A stretch of 64,000 nt of DNA from Limnephilus marmoratus (GCA_917880885.1 OU862927.1:18989450-19053449); one strand, 5' to 3'. Positions 44,330 through 55,325 are shown, counted from the stretch's first letter. A program made the numbers and translations. The notes: generated by a model from the sequence alone, not told the origin.

Positions 44330-44500
44330 CATGCAAGTGGCCTATTCTCTTTTTATAACTTTTGAAGATCTTTCCCATCAATATAATAACACTAAAAATT
44401 TAAACGAAAATATAATAGCGAACAAGACACAGAAGAAAAAATTAGTCGTGGATAATATTGCTTATTCTAAAATTTGAAATATAATTATCTATTTCGAGGC
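44330..44500 (-). repeat. decayed SINE-B tail
   Basis: TTATAACTTTTGAAGATCTTTCCCATCAAT, split by substitutions, followed by AAATTTAAACGAAAATATAA and GAACAAGACACAGAAG match the inverted SINE-B body. The tRNA head is lost. Confidence 0.5.
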
Positions 44501-44789
44501 TTTTGATATCTTGCTTTGATAACCTTTATATTAATGTTATGATTGTTCTACAGTCATTTCCATAGATGGCGCTTCTAATAACTAGCGTTGCATGCATTTC
44601 CATTACGTAATACTAGAAGTTGGGATTCACTTCAGTGCAGAAATTCTGGAAATAGCTACTAGAATAATAACATGTGTTCCTCATTACCCATGGAGGGAAA
44701 TAATTATGTTATAATAATAATTATATCCTTTCTACTATGGGTCTTTTGAAGACTCAGTATCACTCAATTATTTCATTATCAATATGGTA

Positions 44790-44890
44790 CGGATGGTATT
44801 GACCAAGCTGTATGGATGGTATTGACCATCCGTACAGCATCATCATCGGATGATGATGATGCTGGATGATAAATGATGCATAAAGGATGA
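44790..44890. repeat. adjacent small hairpins
   Basis: TGTATGGATGGT pairs with ACCATCCGTACA around ATTG, with one G-T pair, and GCATCATCATC pairs with GATGATGATGC directly after. GGTACGGATGGTATTGACCA precedes as a partial direct repeat. Confidence 0.7.
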
Positions 44891-45589
44891 TGCAATGTAG
44901 ATGTTGAGAAAAAAGTTCATGGTAGATAACATAAATAATCTGGATAGTAAAATATTACGGTGTCATTTCTCCTTACTTTTTCAGAAAGTGAATGCGTATT
45001 GTATCAGCTTCTTTTAATAGATGTCGATAGCTTAGTTTGTTGTACGAAGTTCTGCTATATTCCAACAGAGGCAGTTGAGTAGGATATCAGAAGAGGTACG
45101 AACGTTTACGATGATGGCCGAAGGCATCAGTGAGATTGGGCAGGCACCCACAGTCCGCTCGCCGCAGCAAAAGAACTACTTAGAGCCGTAAGGACTTCAG
45201 TCCAGTTTAAAATTCATTGTAAATATTTACCATAACTAAATAAACCAACCAGTAAACACTCGAACCTATAACTTAATGGAAGGTACCTTAAGTTGTATTG
45301 TTACTAGAAATTAAGAGACATGAAGGTTTTAAGACATATCTAATAGAAACAAGAAAGATGGGCCATAAACAAATATGAGCATGAAAACGCGCTCACACCT
45401 CATGTCGCCAACATGTTTCATCCCTACGAGTACTATCAAATCGAATCACACCTACACACAGTGACGCCCCGCTTTTTTAAAAATTATTATTTATTTTTTA
45501 TTGAAACAATAACATTATTTTCCGACATTATTTGATAATGTGGACCTCGTGCTTAAATGCGTTGAAGCTTTATCTTAGATCTACATCCC
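44891..45589. other. intergenic DNA with a segment shared with 40100
   Basis: 45205-45335 (GGAAGGTACCTTAAGTTGTA, AGAAATTAAGAGACATGAAG) resembles 40100-40230. GC-richer DNA at 45090-45190 shows no open frame of note. Confidence 0.4.
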
Positions 45590-45753
45590 AAATGCATAAC
45601 TTCCCAACCTTCCTCTTCCCCACCTCCTTCCCCCCCGCTACCTTCAGCCTCACAACATACCCCAATTGGGGATGCCATAGTCTCACTGGCTCCAGACGGG
45701 AGCAGTTAAGATTCTTGTGCGGTATTCACTGTAAAAAAAAAAAAAAAAAATAA
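45590..45753 (+). mobile_element. SINE-A, 5'-truncated
   Basis: AACCTTCCTCTTCCCCACCT, GCCTCACAACATACCCCAAT, GCTCCAGACGGGAGCAGTTA, GCGGTATTCACTGT and a poly(A) tail of about 18 bases. The clean A run suggests a younger copy. Confidence 0.85.
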
Positions 45754-46189
45754 TGCATAACTTTCATGTCTAATGCATAACTTTCATGTCCATTGCATAA
45801 CTTTGGTAGTCCGTATAGTTTGGCAGTAGCTCGGTCACGGTGGACGCGCTTCCATGGCATATCTTCCTTTGTTTCATCGTCGTATAAAATAACATGGGTA
45901 AGATATTTAATTTTAAAATATCATATTATTCTGTATTGATTATGTAAATACGCTTTTCGTATACTGTTGGGGTATTTTTTTAATTAAGGGGTGGCGTGGT
46001 AATCAATATGTAACTTTTTAACAGGTAAAGTTTCCGTGGCGCAGAACTTATAATAGAAATTTGTCATGCTCCCCTGAATAATGTAGCTTCACGTGTAACA
46101 GCCAACTTTAGCTGAGGCCGACGGAAAATCACGTTAAAAGTATTAAATAAAGCAAAATACACTGGGTCAAAACTTTGCCTTTGAATCTC

Positions 46190-46350
46190 ATAATATACTG
46201 GTTCTGCGACGTTTCATCTCGCGACAAAATATCCCCGAAAAAATATCCTACGACAAAATATCATCCGACAAAATGTCACACGGACAAAACATCCCCAAAA
46301 AATCTCTAGACGTTATGTAGAGATTTTTTTGGGGGATGTTTTGTGAGCTT
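46190..46350. repeat. degenerate GACAAAATATC array ending in a hairpin
   Basis: Variants of CGACAAAATATCC recur every 15-20 bp from 46215 to 46290. A 25-bp arm at 46284-46309 (ACAAAACATCCCCAAAAAAT...) pairs with 46318-46344 around GACGTTATG. The inverted motif TATTTTGTCGGAGGATATTT reappears at 48590-48612. Confidence 0.7.
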
Positions 46351-46877
46351 ACTGAGGAAAAGCACTAAGTCAAAAATACTAGTTTCGAGATAATTGAATT
46401 TTAAAGTTTGTGCAACGTTAACCTTTTAAAAATAACTTCGTCATTATAGGGACGAATTCAGTATAATATATTGTTTTATTGCCTACTTAGGCCTGTACTT
46501 ATTATTTAAAAATAACCGAAAAAAACATAACTTTTTTTTCAAAAAATAGAAGATTATTTATTGCATGACTTAATGCTTTTTCGCTGATTCAATATTGTAA
46601 GCACCGAAGTAAAAATAGTGTGGTGGTGTAACATTTTTATTTTAATAATACTTATACAAAATAGTTGTTTTATGTACCTACTGAATATGATTTTCATCCG
46701 CTACATTAAAATAATCATCATTTATTTCGTACCAACTTTCAAGTGGTATAATTTTATTAATCACATTAAACCGTCAAATCTTTTGTTCTTGGAATGTGAT
46801 ATTGGAATCATTTTGTTACATAATTTTGATATCACACAATTCTGATCAATGACCCTTTGTCGCCTACCCCTACGTAC
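46351..46877. other. AT-rich DNA left of the solo LTR
   Basis: GACTTAATGCTTTTTCGC at 46567 recurs right of the solo LTR at about 48031 and, with changes, at 47791. This suggests the LTR landed in a repeat-bearing segment. No gene is seen. Confidence 0.4.
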
Positions 46878-47562
46878 TGTTATGATACACAAAGACGCCA
46901 CCCCTGCAAATCACTAGGCTACTCCCCTGTAGAGACAAACAGTTTCGCTTTCTCTTCGCTAGCGCGCCGCGCGCTGACGGCGGTTGAACGCCAGCCGCCG
47001 GCGGCCATTCTTCCCCAGACAGCGCTGCGAGTGCCCGTGTAGCGTGAACCATTCCGATCGGTTCCGGAATATTCCAGAAGACCGCCATGACGGTGCCCGT
47101 CCATAGTGACTGGCGGGAATGCCAAGTACGGCTAAATTCCTTTCACCTCACCAATCTCCAAGCCACCAACCTGCTGCAGTGAGTAACCTGAGCCATTTAA
47201 TTCCTCTTTATTGCGTGTGTTCCTTTTAAATTCAACGCGTAGATAAATGACCGCCCCCAGAGAGATTTTAGGGCCAAATTCACCCGAATTAGATAGGATT
47301 ATTGATACTACCCTGTACTAACTTTGCCTGCATTATGTATCATTGTTGTTTATGAAAGAATTCTACCTAATACACCTGATATTTACCGTAGCCAACTTGT
47401 TTCACTGTCTCCCCCAGCCCGTAGGATTTGAGCTTATTTCAGGGATGCCACACAAACTCAGAGATCCTACAACCCAGGTGATGACAGTCTACTCCGCTCT
47501 GCTGACCATTCTGAGCTAGTTTGTCGGCAGAAGGTAGGCACCTCGGGTAGGTGTACCTAACA
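46878..47562 (+). mobile_element. solo LTR with 4-bp target duplication
   Basis: Starts TGTTATGATACACAAAGACG and ends GTGTACCTAACA, a diverged relative of the 682-bp LTR at 22701 and 29164; shared strings include GTTCCGGAA, GAGATAAATG/A and TGAGCTAGT.TGTCGGCAGAA. GTAC flanks both sides (46874-46877 and 47563-47566). A single LTR with intact target duplication is the product of recombination between two LTRs of a former full element. Confidence 0.88.
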
Positions 47563-48050
47563 GTACCTATATTACGGACTTTAATAATGAGAAATGAATA
47601 TTATTACGTTTGTAATATTTTTGGCGCTCTTGACAACATTTTTGTCAATAATAATACAATTTAGTCAGCGAGAAACATACCTTAAACACAACTATCAGAT
47701 TTTGAATACCACTGAATGCGTACATCTAAATAAATATTCAAAAACAAACAGATAAAAAAAAAAAAACTTTCAACGAAATCGCATTAAGTCTGACTTAATG
47801 CTATTTCACACGGTATAATTATGTATCACGGTACGGTATCAATATAGTCAAGGAATACGCACGAAGTCCCTTAGTGCTCATTTGCAGAAAAGATTTATGC
47901 ATAATTGACTTAGTTCAGATAATTACTCGAAAAGTATTTTAGGTAGGACGTAGTACGTCTTCGTAGACTAAAGAGTGGCCGCCGAATGATATAACTGCTT
48001 CATTAAGTCAATTCGGCAAAATTTTGACTTAATGCTTTTTCGCAGAATAC
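47563..48050. other. AT-rich DNA right of the solo LTR
   Basis: No gene. Contains two versions of the GACTTAATGCT motif. Confidence 0.4.
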
Positions 48051-48405
48051 CGACGATATTGTCTGTCTGCACACGATAAACTCAAAATCTACTGAACGAA
48101 TTTTCATGGGGTTTTCATCACTAGGTAGAGTGATTCATGAGGAAGGTTTAGGTATAAAATTTGTCAAGGTTTTGAGTAAATTGGCTGATATATAAAGGAG
48201 AATGTCTATATGTGGTGGACGAGCGGGATGTCAAGCGGGCGGTGTGGGTTTGATTTGTATACAAATCCACAGTTTTATGTCGAGGTTGAGGAAATTTTGC
48301 ACATGTGACCTTCAAAACAAGAGGAAGGTCACTGTCTACATTTGAATTCGAATACTCTGTGTAAAGCCCGGGCATCACCGGGGACTTCAGCAAGTATCTA
48401 CTAAA
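48051..48405 (-). repeat. F repeat
   Basis: TGTCTGTCTGCACACGATAA, ATCTACTGAACGAATTTTCA, GTGATTCATGAGGAAGGTTT, then GAATACTCTGTGTAAAGCCC and CCGGGGACTTCAGC. Related copies are at 56860-57095 and 62125-62360. The 99-codon minus-strand ORF here has no domain and is a by-product. Strand is arbitrary. Confidence 0.6.
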
Positions 48406-49019
48406 ACCCAACCTAATAAAAAAATGTGAGAAAAATCCTGTAAACACAATAAATTATTGTTATCTTATTACTCAAACTATTTTTGAACAATAATTTATTG
48501 TCTTTATAGGGTGTCTTTATCATTTTTGTCCCATATTTTGTTAGGTTACGTTAAGTTTTAGTAGATATTTTGTTAGGAGAGTTTTGTATATTTTGTCGGA
48601 GGATATTTTGCCGGTGTTTTCACAACATTACACCTGTTTTTTATTAGTTTTTCTTATTTACTTTTTGAAGCTTGCGTTCAGTCATTTATGAAGCTTATTG
48701 TGTAGCCGATTAAAATTAGCGATAAAATTATTCAGTTCTCTTCGAAATTCCAGTTCACGAAACATGAACTTTAAACGGCAGAATATAAAGGCAAGCGTAT
48801 TAACTTCAGGGGATAGGTTCAGACGTCAAACTTATTAGTGAGGACGACGAGCCAACGTTTATAGTGCGTCATGTATTGTGTTCATTGGATAAACTTTGCA
48901 GTCATACAAGAATTCATGATGACGACACTCTGAAGTTGTTGAAAAATAGTAAACAGTACCTAAGTACACGTGATCAGGAGAACCCTCATTTGTTAAAATT
49001 ATTTATTTATTTAATTTAT
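48406..49019. other. AT-rich DNA
   Basis: 48520-48620 holds TATTTTGTTAGG/TATTTTGTCGGAGG repeats complementary to the 46190-46300 array. No gene. Confidence 0.4.
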
Positions 49020-49680
49020 CTATTTATTTATTAACGCCCCTTTTTGGGGCTTTTGCATTGAATAGTAAAGTATAATGCGTGGACTTTTGATCTTATCTTT
49101 TAGTGATACTCCTGCCGACCATCTAAGCATTCGCATTTCTGCTGTTTCGAGTTGCCTAGAGTAGGAGTTGTACATAGTCCAGCATTCGGAGCCATAAATT
49201 ATTGCGGGTCTTACAATAGTCTGGTATATCTTTCCTTTAAGTTTTATAGGCATTTTGGAGTCACACAATATTCCTGTTACGGATCTGAATTTAATCCATC
49301 CCACATCTATTCTATGGATGATATCCGCTGCACATCCTCCGTCTCTGTGGATTAGTGAGCCCAGATACTTAAATGAATCACAGTTGGCTAATGTTACTCC
49401 ATCCAGTTGCATCGAAGGAGTTACAGCATTTGTGTCTTCAAATGGCAAATACAAATATTCAGTCTTTTTCCTGCTAATTTTTAAGCCATTATCCTCCAGG
49501 ATTTTTCTCCACCTTTCCAGGCTATTCTGTAAGCCACAATGATTATCTGCTATCAGTACTACATCATCTGCAAAAGCATAGTCTTGAGAATACTGTTCAT
49601 TTCTTGACTTGTTAGATAATTCATGACCATTATGAATAGCAGTGGGCTGAGGACAGATCCTGAGTTGGTATAATTGTTTC
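49020..49680 (-). pseudogene. RTE-type LINE reverse transcriptase fragment with catalytic box
   Basis: Minus-strand translation starts in the RT palm: SPLLFIMVMN, then (frame change) YAFADDVVLIAD, which is the (Y/F)xDD catalytic box. It continues NGLKISRKKTEYLYLPFED, FKYLGSLIHRDGG, then IYQTIVRPAIIYGSECWTM and MRMLRWSAGVSLKDKI. Order and spacing match RTE-clade polymerases. It is 5'-truncated at about 49680, has at least one frameshift, and is non-functional. Confidence 0.88.
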
Positions 49681-49684
49681 CCTC

Positions 49685-49885
49685 TATTAGAATTCTGGGT
49701 AAAGAGGAATACATATGGTAATTAGTTCCAGAATTACTGCACTGAAATAAAACCTGACTTCTAGTATTACGTAGTGGAATCCGGAAGCTTATCAATTCGA
49801 GCAATACCGTACTGTCAACTAAATCATTTAGAATTTTGTACAGAAATACCAAGTCAGTGAAAATTATTCCGTCTGACAAATTGAG
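49685..49885 (-). pseudogene. jockey-like LINE ORF2 extreme C-terminus
   Basis: MLNLSDGIIFTDLVFLYKIL, NDLVDSTVLLELISFRIPLR and NTRSQVLFQCSN.GTNYHMYSSLPRI correspond to the C-terminal segment of jockey/CR1-type ORF2. The frame runs into the unrelated RTE fragment at about 49680, so the two LINEs abut. Confidence 0.8.
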
Positions 49886-49892
49886 CATATTC

Positions 49893-50160
49893 ATATATTT
49901 TTTTTATGGTGATACCTCGCAAGAGTCTCAGCTGCTTCCGTCTGGAGCCAGTGAGGCTATGGCATCCCCAATTGGGGTATGTTGTGAGGCTGAAAGTAGT
50001 GGGGAGAGAAAGGAGATAGGGAAGAGGAAGGTGGGGGTACCTGGCTATTCAGATCTGGTCACCAAACACGGCTAATGCCATTTCAAGTAACGTTTCAATT
50101 CTGAACGGTGGTCTTACACCAGGGCGAAACTGAGAGTATCATCCACTTCATATCATTTAT
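49893..50160 (-). mobile_element. SINE-A, 5'-truncated, minus orientation
   Basis: T-rich start, GGTGATACCTCGCAAGAGTC, CCCCAATTGGGGTATGTTGT, ATCTGGTCACCAAACACGGC, AACGTTTCAATTCTGAACGG and CACCAGGGCGAAACTGAGAG, stopping before the tRNA head. Confidence 0.88.
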
Positions 50161-50514
50161 AATATTATCATTTATATATGTTGCGGCGGGTAGCAAATGA
50201 TACTCTCAATGGATCGAGGGATCAAATGCTGCGGTATGTTGTGGACTGTATGCGGTTCTTATTAAATATTTTATTATGTTTTAATCGCACTTACCCAGAC
50301 TGCTTCCCTCTTCGTTCAGTGTTCACTGGAAAGGTAGGTATGTTAGTTTGGGAGAGATTTTGGAAGGGAATGGCGATTGGGAATGAACGTTTGATCGCGA
50401 AATCATAAGCTAGAATGGATGACGCGTGGCAATGGTACTTGCGAATAGCTGTGGTTTGATTATTACAACCTGTAAACGCGGTGCGGTATTTAGGACTTGT
50501 GTCCTTGGCGGCGA
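50161..50514. other. short unassigned stretch
   Basis: A 76-codon ORF (50178-50408) shows no domain. No repeat end recognised. Confidence 0.35.
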
Positions 50515-50985
50515 GGTGAATTCAACTGAGGCAGAAGGCACCAAATAGGCAGCTCCAAAGAACCACATGTAACAATAAAGGCGCGAACAGTGTTGTAGTT
50601 CAACATAATTGCTGGAATACCCATTTTGAAATTAAGAAAGAGCAAGAATTGGTGTTGTATTCTTTCAATAGCTTGTACATGTATATCATAATATGGGTTC
50701 CGGACGGGAGAATTGTACTCAAGTTGACTTCTAACATATGCAAAATTTAAGTTTCATTCACTTTATATTGTAAAATTTCTAGTTAGCCTAGTTATAAATC
50801 CCAACATTTCTAAGCCCTTATTAGAGATTTCTGTTATGTAGTTAACAAATGAAAGATTTGATTGAAAAGTGATGCCCAAGTCTTTAATTTGTGTTAATGT
50901 CTCGAGAGTATTGTTATCAATTTTTATTCGAGAAAATCTAACTATTTGACATTTTGAGATATTTAAAGTAAAGTCTATGTTTATT
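50515..50985 (-). pseudogene. jockey-like LINE ORF2 fragment
   Basis: Minus-strand translation with stops: IKDLGITFQSNLSFVNYITE, ISNKGLEMLGFITRLTRNF, then VRSQLEYNSPVRNPYYDIHV and AIERIQHQFL. Same region as 38430-39015 but more decayed. It is followed on the plus strand by an LT tail. Confidence 0.8.
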
Positions 50986-51112
50986 ACACCAAATTAACAC
51001 CAGTAGCAGCCGTTAAACGCAAAATATTTTTGTGGACTAGTAATTGCAAACGTTTAACTCCTCTACACGGTGAGAAAGAAAAAATACGGTTGAAGTTTTT
51101 TTTGACGGTCGC

Positions 51113-51200
51113 TCGCATAGGAGGCCCTGAGGATAATAATCCCTTAAGGGCATATGTCATCTTTGGGGATGCTGTGTATATGGTATTTTTAGAGAAGCCA
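51113..51200 (-). repeat. LT/LINE tail scrap
   Basis: AGGAGGCCCTGAGGATAATAATCCC, broken by small deletions, then CATATGTCATCTTTGGGGAT and GCTGTGTATATGGTATTTTT. Only the tail remains. Confidence 0.6.
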
Positions 51201-51639
51201 GTGGAGAGCATTTATGAGATCAAATCCCACCCCAGATAGACAATTTATTTTTTGTGGGCTTTTTATTACGTGATAACAGAAACGCGATATTTCCGTTTAT
51301 TTCTGTCACGAAAACAATTATAGTTTAGAATTCCAATAACGACCAAGGGCTGTGAAATAAAAACGAAAGCACGCTTCTTTTTCACGACTTTGTTACGATT
51401 TAAGGACTTGTTTGTTTTCTTGAATGAAATTGGCTGGCCAGAGTGGCCAGTCCCAAGCTATAAATGTTCATAGTTACCAGATCTCTCATAGAAGTTAAAC
51501 CGTTAGATTTAATGCACTTAATAAATTCTGCCATCAGTGATATAAAATTTAAAGCACATCGCTTGAAGGTTACCTAAAAATTGTAACTTTTCAGTGAATG
51601 TTTTCAATTAAATATATTTTCATGATAAGTGCGCCCCAC
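51201..51639. other. intergenic DNA, no gene seen
   Basis: CTGGCCA/TGGCCAG at about 51432 makes a 7-bp hairpin. Nothing else stands out. Confidence 0.4.
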
Positions 51640-52118
51640 GGTTGAATTTGGCAGCCACCTCTAGTCTGGAGCTCAAAATACCTGAAAAATACCCTCGACT
51701 CTGTGCAAAAACGGGCGGTCCGCTTAATAGATTCTCCCATCTTAACAGACGGATTGCAATCCTTAGAGCACAGGCGTCGGGTGGGAATGCTATCCTTTTT
51801 ATACCGGTATTACAATGGAAGATGCTCCGAGGAACTAGCGTCATTGATCCTTTCGGCAAACGCCTGCCCAACATTTGTACACGGTTAAAATTTGTCACAT
51901 GAGAACAGGTCGCTTCTTCGTCTCGTTCTTGTGTTCAACAGCTCGGCTGTGGAATGATTTGCCGGCCTCTGTGTTTCCTCCTTCCTACAACATGGGTCTC
52001 TTCAAGACCAATGTTAATTCCTTCCTCTCCTCAAAAAGACCCTCCACACAGCATCCCAGATGACATAGGCCCTGAGGGAAATTATTTACCTCAATGCCTC
52101 CTGTGCGGAGTTAATGAA
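51640..52118 (+). pseudogene. CR1/jockey-group LINE, 3' end of ORF2 and tail
   Basis: VQKRAVRLIDSPILTDGLQS, LEHRRRVGMLSFLYRYYNGR, CSEELASLILSANACPTF, a frame change to MRTGRFFVSFLCSTARLWND and LPASVFPPSYNMGLFKTNVN, ending SSKRPSTQHPR and a stop. The 3' tail reads GACATAGGCCCTGAGGGAAA, CTCCTGTGCGGAGTTAATG and an A run. It shows what the LT repeats share with a real LINE. Confidence 0.88.
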
Positions 52119-52289
52119 AAAAAAGGTCTGTTTTTCCTCTCGAAGAAGACACACATTGATTGTTTCATATTATTTCATATTACCAGACTTCACTAATTTA
52201 TTTTTTCATGGTAGATTTTAACACAGATTTTACTAAATCTTTTTTCTCAAGGAACAAGCAATGGGAATGTTTAAAGTTATAAAAAGTTT

Positions 52290-52710
52290 AATACAAAAAT
52301 GAACATACTAGCTTTTGCCCCCGGCTTCGCTCGCATAGTATTAGGGGGGTTTCCACTCCGTCTCCTCCACCTTCCCTATCCGCATTCCACCCCCCCATCC
52401 TCCCCCTCCCGCTTTCCCCTCTCCGCTCTCCCCCCTCTCCACCACCTCCCCCACTCCCACTCAGCAAACCTTCCATACTCATTACATTAATTTTTCAAAC
52501 AGCTCGCGTGCCACCTATTGCATTTTTTTTATACAAATTTCATAATGCCAGAGCTCCGAGCTATAGCCTTTATCTTAATGTGATGTATGAGCAATATTGT
52601 TGTAAAATTCCATTAAAATCCATTCAGTAGTTTTTGCGTGAAAGAGTAACAAACATACATACATCCTTACATCCATAGAAACTTTCGCCTTTATAATATT
52701 AGTAGGATAT
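52290..52710 (+). repeat. GR repeat with pyrimidine tract
   Basis: CTAGCTTTTGCCCCCGGCTT, then about 100 bp (52370-52470) almost entirely of C and T, then CAGCTCGCGTGCCACCTATT, ATAATGCCAGAGCTC and a tail AACTTTCGCCTTTATAATAT. Long ORFs on either strand are low-complexity artefacts. Confidence 0.7.
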
Positions 52711-52844
52711 TAAAAAAAAGAGAAGAGAAAAAAATCAGAAATCAGTTTTAAAATTTCAAATGGCATAAAAATAACATTAAATAATAATGTAGGTTCACAA
52801 CACAAAATTTACAAGTGAACACTAAGAAAAATATAATAATATAT

Positions 52845-53455
52845 GTGTAATTGGTGTAACCGTATTAATTAGTATTTGGTAAACCGTATACATTCGTAAT
52901 TGATAAATTGTATAAATTACTAATTGGTATACCGTATAAATTAGAAATTGGTACACCGTATAAATTGGGAATCGGTAAACAGTATAAATTACTAAATGGT
53001 ACACACTGTAAATTAGTAATTGATACACATTACAAATAAGCAAATAGTAAACCAAATAAATTAGTAATCGTACACCGTATAAATTACTAATTGGTAAACT
53101 GTATAAATTACTAATTGGTACACCGGAAAAATTAATAATTGGATCACCGTATAAATTGGTAATTGGTACACCGTATAAATTTGTAATTGATACACAGTAT
53201 AAATAAGTAAATGGTAAACCGTATAAATTTGTAATCGTGCAGCGTATATACGGTACAAATTAGTAATTCGTACACCGTACAAATTACTAATTGGTACATC
53301 ATATAATTTAGTAATTGGTGGACCGTTCGAATTAGTACTTCGTACAAATTAGTAATTAGTAAACCATAAATTAGTAATTGGCACACTGTGCAAATTAGTA
53401 ATTGGTTAGCCTATAAATTAGTAATTGTTAGACCGTAAAAATTATAAATGAAACA
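52845..53455. repeat. 24-bp tandem array (about 25 units)
   Basis: Units are variants of TTAGTAATTGGTACACCGTA plus TAAA (24 bp). Because 24 is divisible by three, minus-strand frames stay open and read a repeating octapeptide close to YTVYQLLI. These ORFs have no other support. Units have point changes and 1-4 base length variants. Confidence 0.88.
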
Positions 53456-54074
53456 TAGTACTAACATAATGAATTATAAATCATTAATTGTAAATTATAA
53501 AATATAGCAACAAATATTAAAATCAAATTAACATAAAAACAAAATAAGTATAATTTTATTTTATTCAGTTCTTCATTCCAAAATTTCACATAATATGTTA
53601 TTAAAACAACGCGAAAACTTACCTAGTGCATACAAAACCTGTGTCTGAGGCCGTTAATTTAATGTTGCATCAAAATTGCTGGCGTAAAGAAGTTGGGCGA
53701 GATAAAAAGTTTCGCTTGCATCCGCGGACTCATAACCGGAAACCAGGATCACATTAAACCGGAAGCGGAAGTGGATCTTCGCTCCCAGTGGAGCAGTTAA
53801 TTTTTTTATTACCCGGTTCAGAGGCTGAATTAAAACCTCCGCGGAGTGGTTACCATGAAATTGGACGTAAACTACAATGTTTGGGTTATTATGATGAAAT
53901 TTTTTTGTGGAGCGCTCACTAAATGTTAAAGTACGGATGAATGTTAAATGTCTTCATTTTTAGAAGATGAACAAATTAGATTGTTAACAAGAAAAAATCA
54001 AGCACAAAAGCCGTCCAACAAAATTATAAAATTCTGAAAGAATTTACCGCGATTGAAAGATTTTTTTTTTTTAA
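53456..54074. other. intergenic DNA, no gene seen
   Basis: 53700-53880 is slightly GC-richer with several CCGG sites (AACCGGAAACCAGGATCAC, ACCGGAAGCGGAAGTG). No repeat ends or domain. Confidence 0.35.
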
Positions 54075-54295
54075 TGAGCTCCACACAGGAGACCCTGAGG
54101 AAAATAATTTCTCTCAGGGCCTATGTCATCTTTGGGGATGCTGTGTGGAGGGTTTTTTAAGGAAAGGAAGGAGAGGAGAGTTCTGGGAAGGAAAAGGGTT
54201 TAAGGGGTGGATTTAAGAGTTTAAGGAATCTGGGGTTCAGTGTGTCCCGGTCATCCGCCTCTAAGACCTAGACAAACCTCACCCCATGAACAGAA
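54075..54295 (-). mobile_element. LT repeat, minus orientation
   Basis: AATGAGCTCCACACAGGAGA, AATTTCTCTCAGGGCCTATG, GATGCTGTGTGGAGGGTTTT, GAATCTGGGGTTCAGTG and CCTAGACAAACCTCACCCCA. Truncated before the GGCGGTACC end. Confidence 0.8.
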
Positions 54296-54299
54296 TGCT

Positions 54300-54914
54300 T
54301 AATTTTGAAATAGAAATAAGTAAATATATCCGTTATTACATTAAAATTAAGTAACTAACTTACTAACCAACGACCACGCCGTTTCCACAGGGGTAGGCAG
54401 AGAGGACGGACTGCCAAACAACTCGGTCTTGGCACATCATTCATGGCACATCATCACATTCATTCATGATATTTATTTCAATTTTTTTTAAAGAAAGACA
54501 AACATTCCCGGGTTAACGAATAACCCGGCAATATTTGAAAATTTCCTACTACCACCACAGTAAGCCGAAAATGTTGCTTGAGTCGCGATGGAGGACTTAG
54601 CCAGCGGAGGAATCGAACACGGAACGCCTGGGTGGGACCCAAACGCTAATCTGATTCACTTGATCGTGTCAAGTCTTCCTCGGGCGTCCCCGACTTCTTC
54701 CATTCACATCTGCGTCATATATTCTTCTTACACTCCTTTCTTCATTCATTCGCTCTTCATGCCCATAAAATCTGAGGGTCCCTTTCTTAATCTTACTCAT
54801 TACGCTTACATCAGCCTTGCGATTTTGCGGATCTCCATACTTCTCACACGATCAAACTTGGTTTTACCACACATACGCTTCAGAAATGTCATTTTTACAG
54901 CATTCAATCTACCT
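54300..54914 (-). pseudogene. RTE-like LINE C-terminus, interrupted by SINE-C
   Basis: From 54914 downward: LNAVKMTFLKRMCGKTKFDR, VRSMEIRKIARLM, stop, then SKIKKGTLRFYGHEERMNEE, RSVRRIYDADVN and SRGRPRKT. LRFYGH.ERM and SRGRPRKTW are conserved C-terminal blocks of such LINEs. A SINE-C (54480-54660) separates it from a stretch with ACAGGGGTAGGCAGAGAGGA that is probably its 3' UTR. The 5' end is cut by a SINE-A at 54915. Confidence 0.8.
54480..54660 (-). mobile_element. SINE-C, minus orientation
   Basis: Inverted A-rich tail, ACATTCCCGGGTTAACGAAT, CTACTACCACCACAGTAAGC, GGAGGACTTAGCCAGCGGAG and inverted B box GAATCGAACACGGAACGCC. It matches 40838-41040. Confidence 0.8.
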
Positions 54915-55325
54915 TGACGGCCGGCGTAGTCCAGTGGTAAGGTTCTTGACTCGCACACCAAAGGTCGCGGGATCGAATCCCGGCGTGGCAAATAAATTTT
55001 ATTTGATTAATTTGTGTTATTTTACAATTTATTAATTTAAAATAATACATAGTATATTTGCGGCACGTTCCAGAGTGGAAGATACTCTCAGTACCGCCCT
55101 GGTGTAAGACCACAATTCAGAAATGAAACGTTGCTTGAAATGGCATTAGCCGTGTTTGGTGACCAGATCTAAATAGCCAGGTACTTCGCCACCTTCCTCT
55201 TCCCTATCTCCTTTCCCTCCCCACTATTTTCAGCCTCACAACATACCCCAATTGGGGATGCCATAGTCTCACTGGCTTCAGACGGGAGCAGTTGGGACTC
55301 TTATGCGATATTCATATAAAAAAAT
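54915..55325 (+). mobile_element. SINE-A, full-length copy
   Basis: The head has A box GTAGTCCAGTGGTAAGG and B box GGGATCGAATCCCGGCGTGG, followed by the full body and GCGATATTCATATAAAAAA. It is inserted at the 5' side of the LINE fragment above. Confidence 0.9.

Noticed and set aside
52822..53386. Three minus-strand ORFs with YTVYQL repeats, resembling a repetitive membrane protein
   Set aside because: They are produced by a 24-bp tandem array; frames switch between stretches and there is no start context or splice support.
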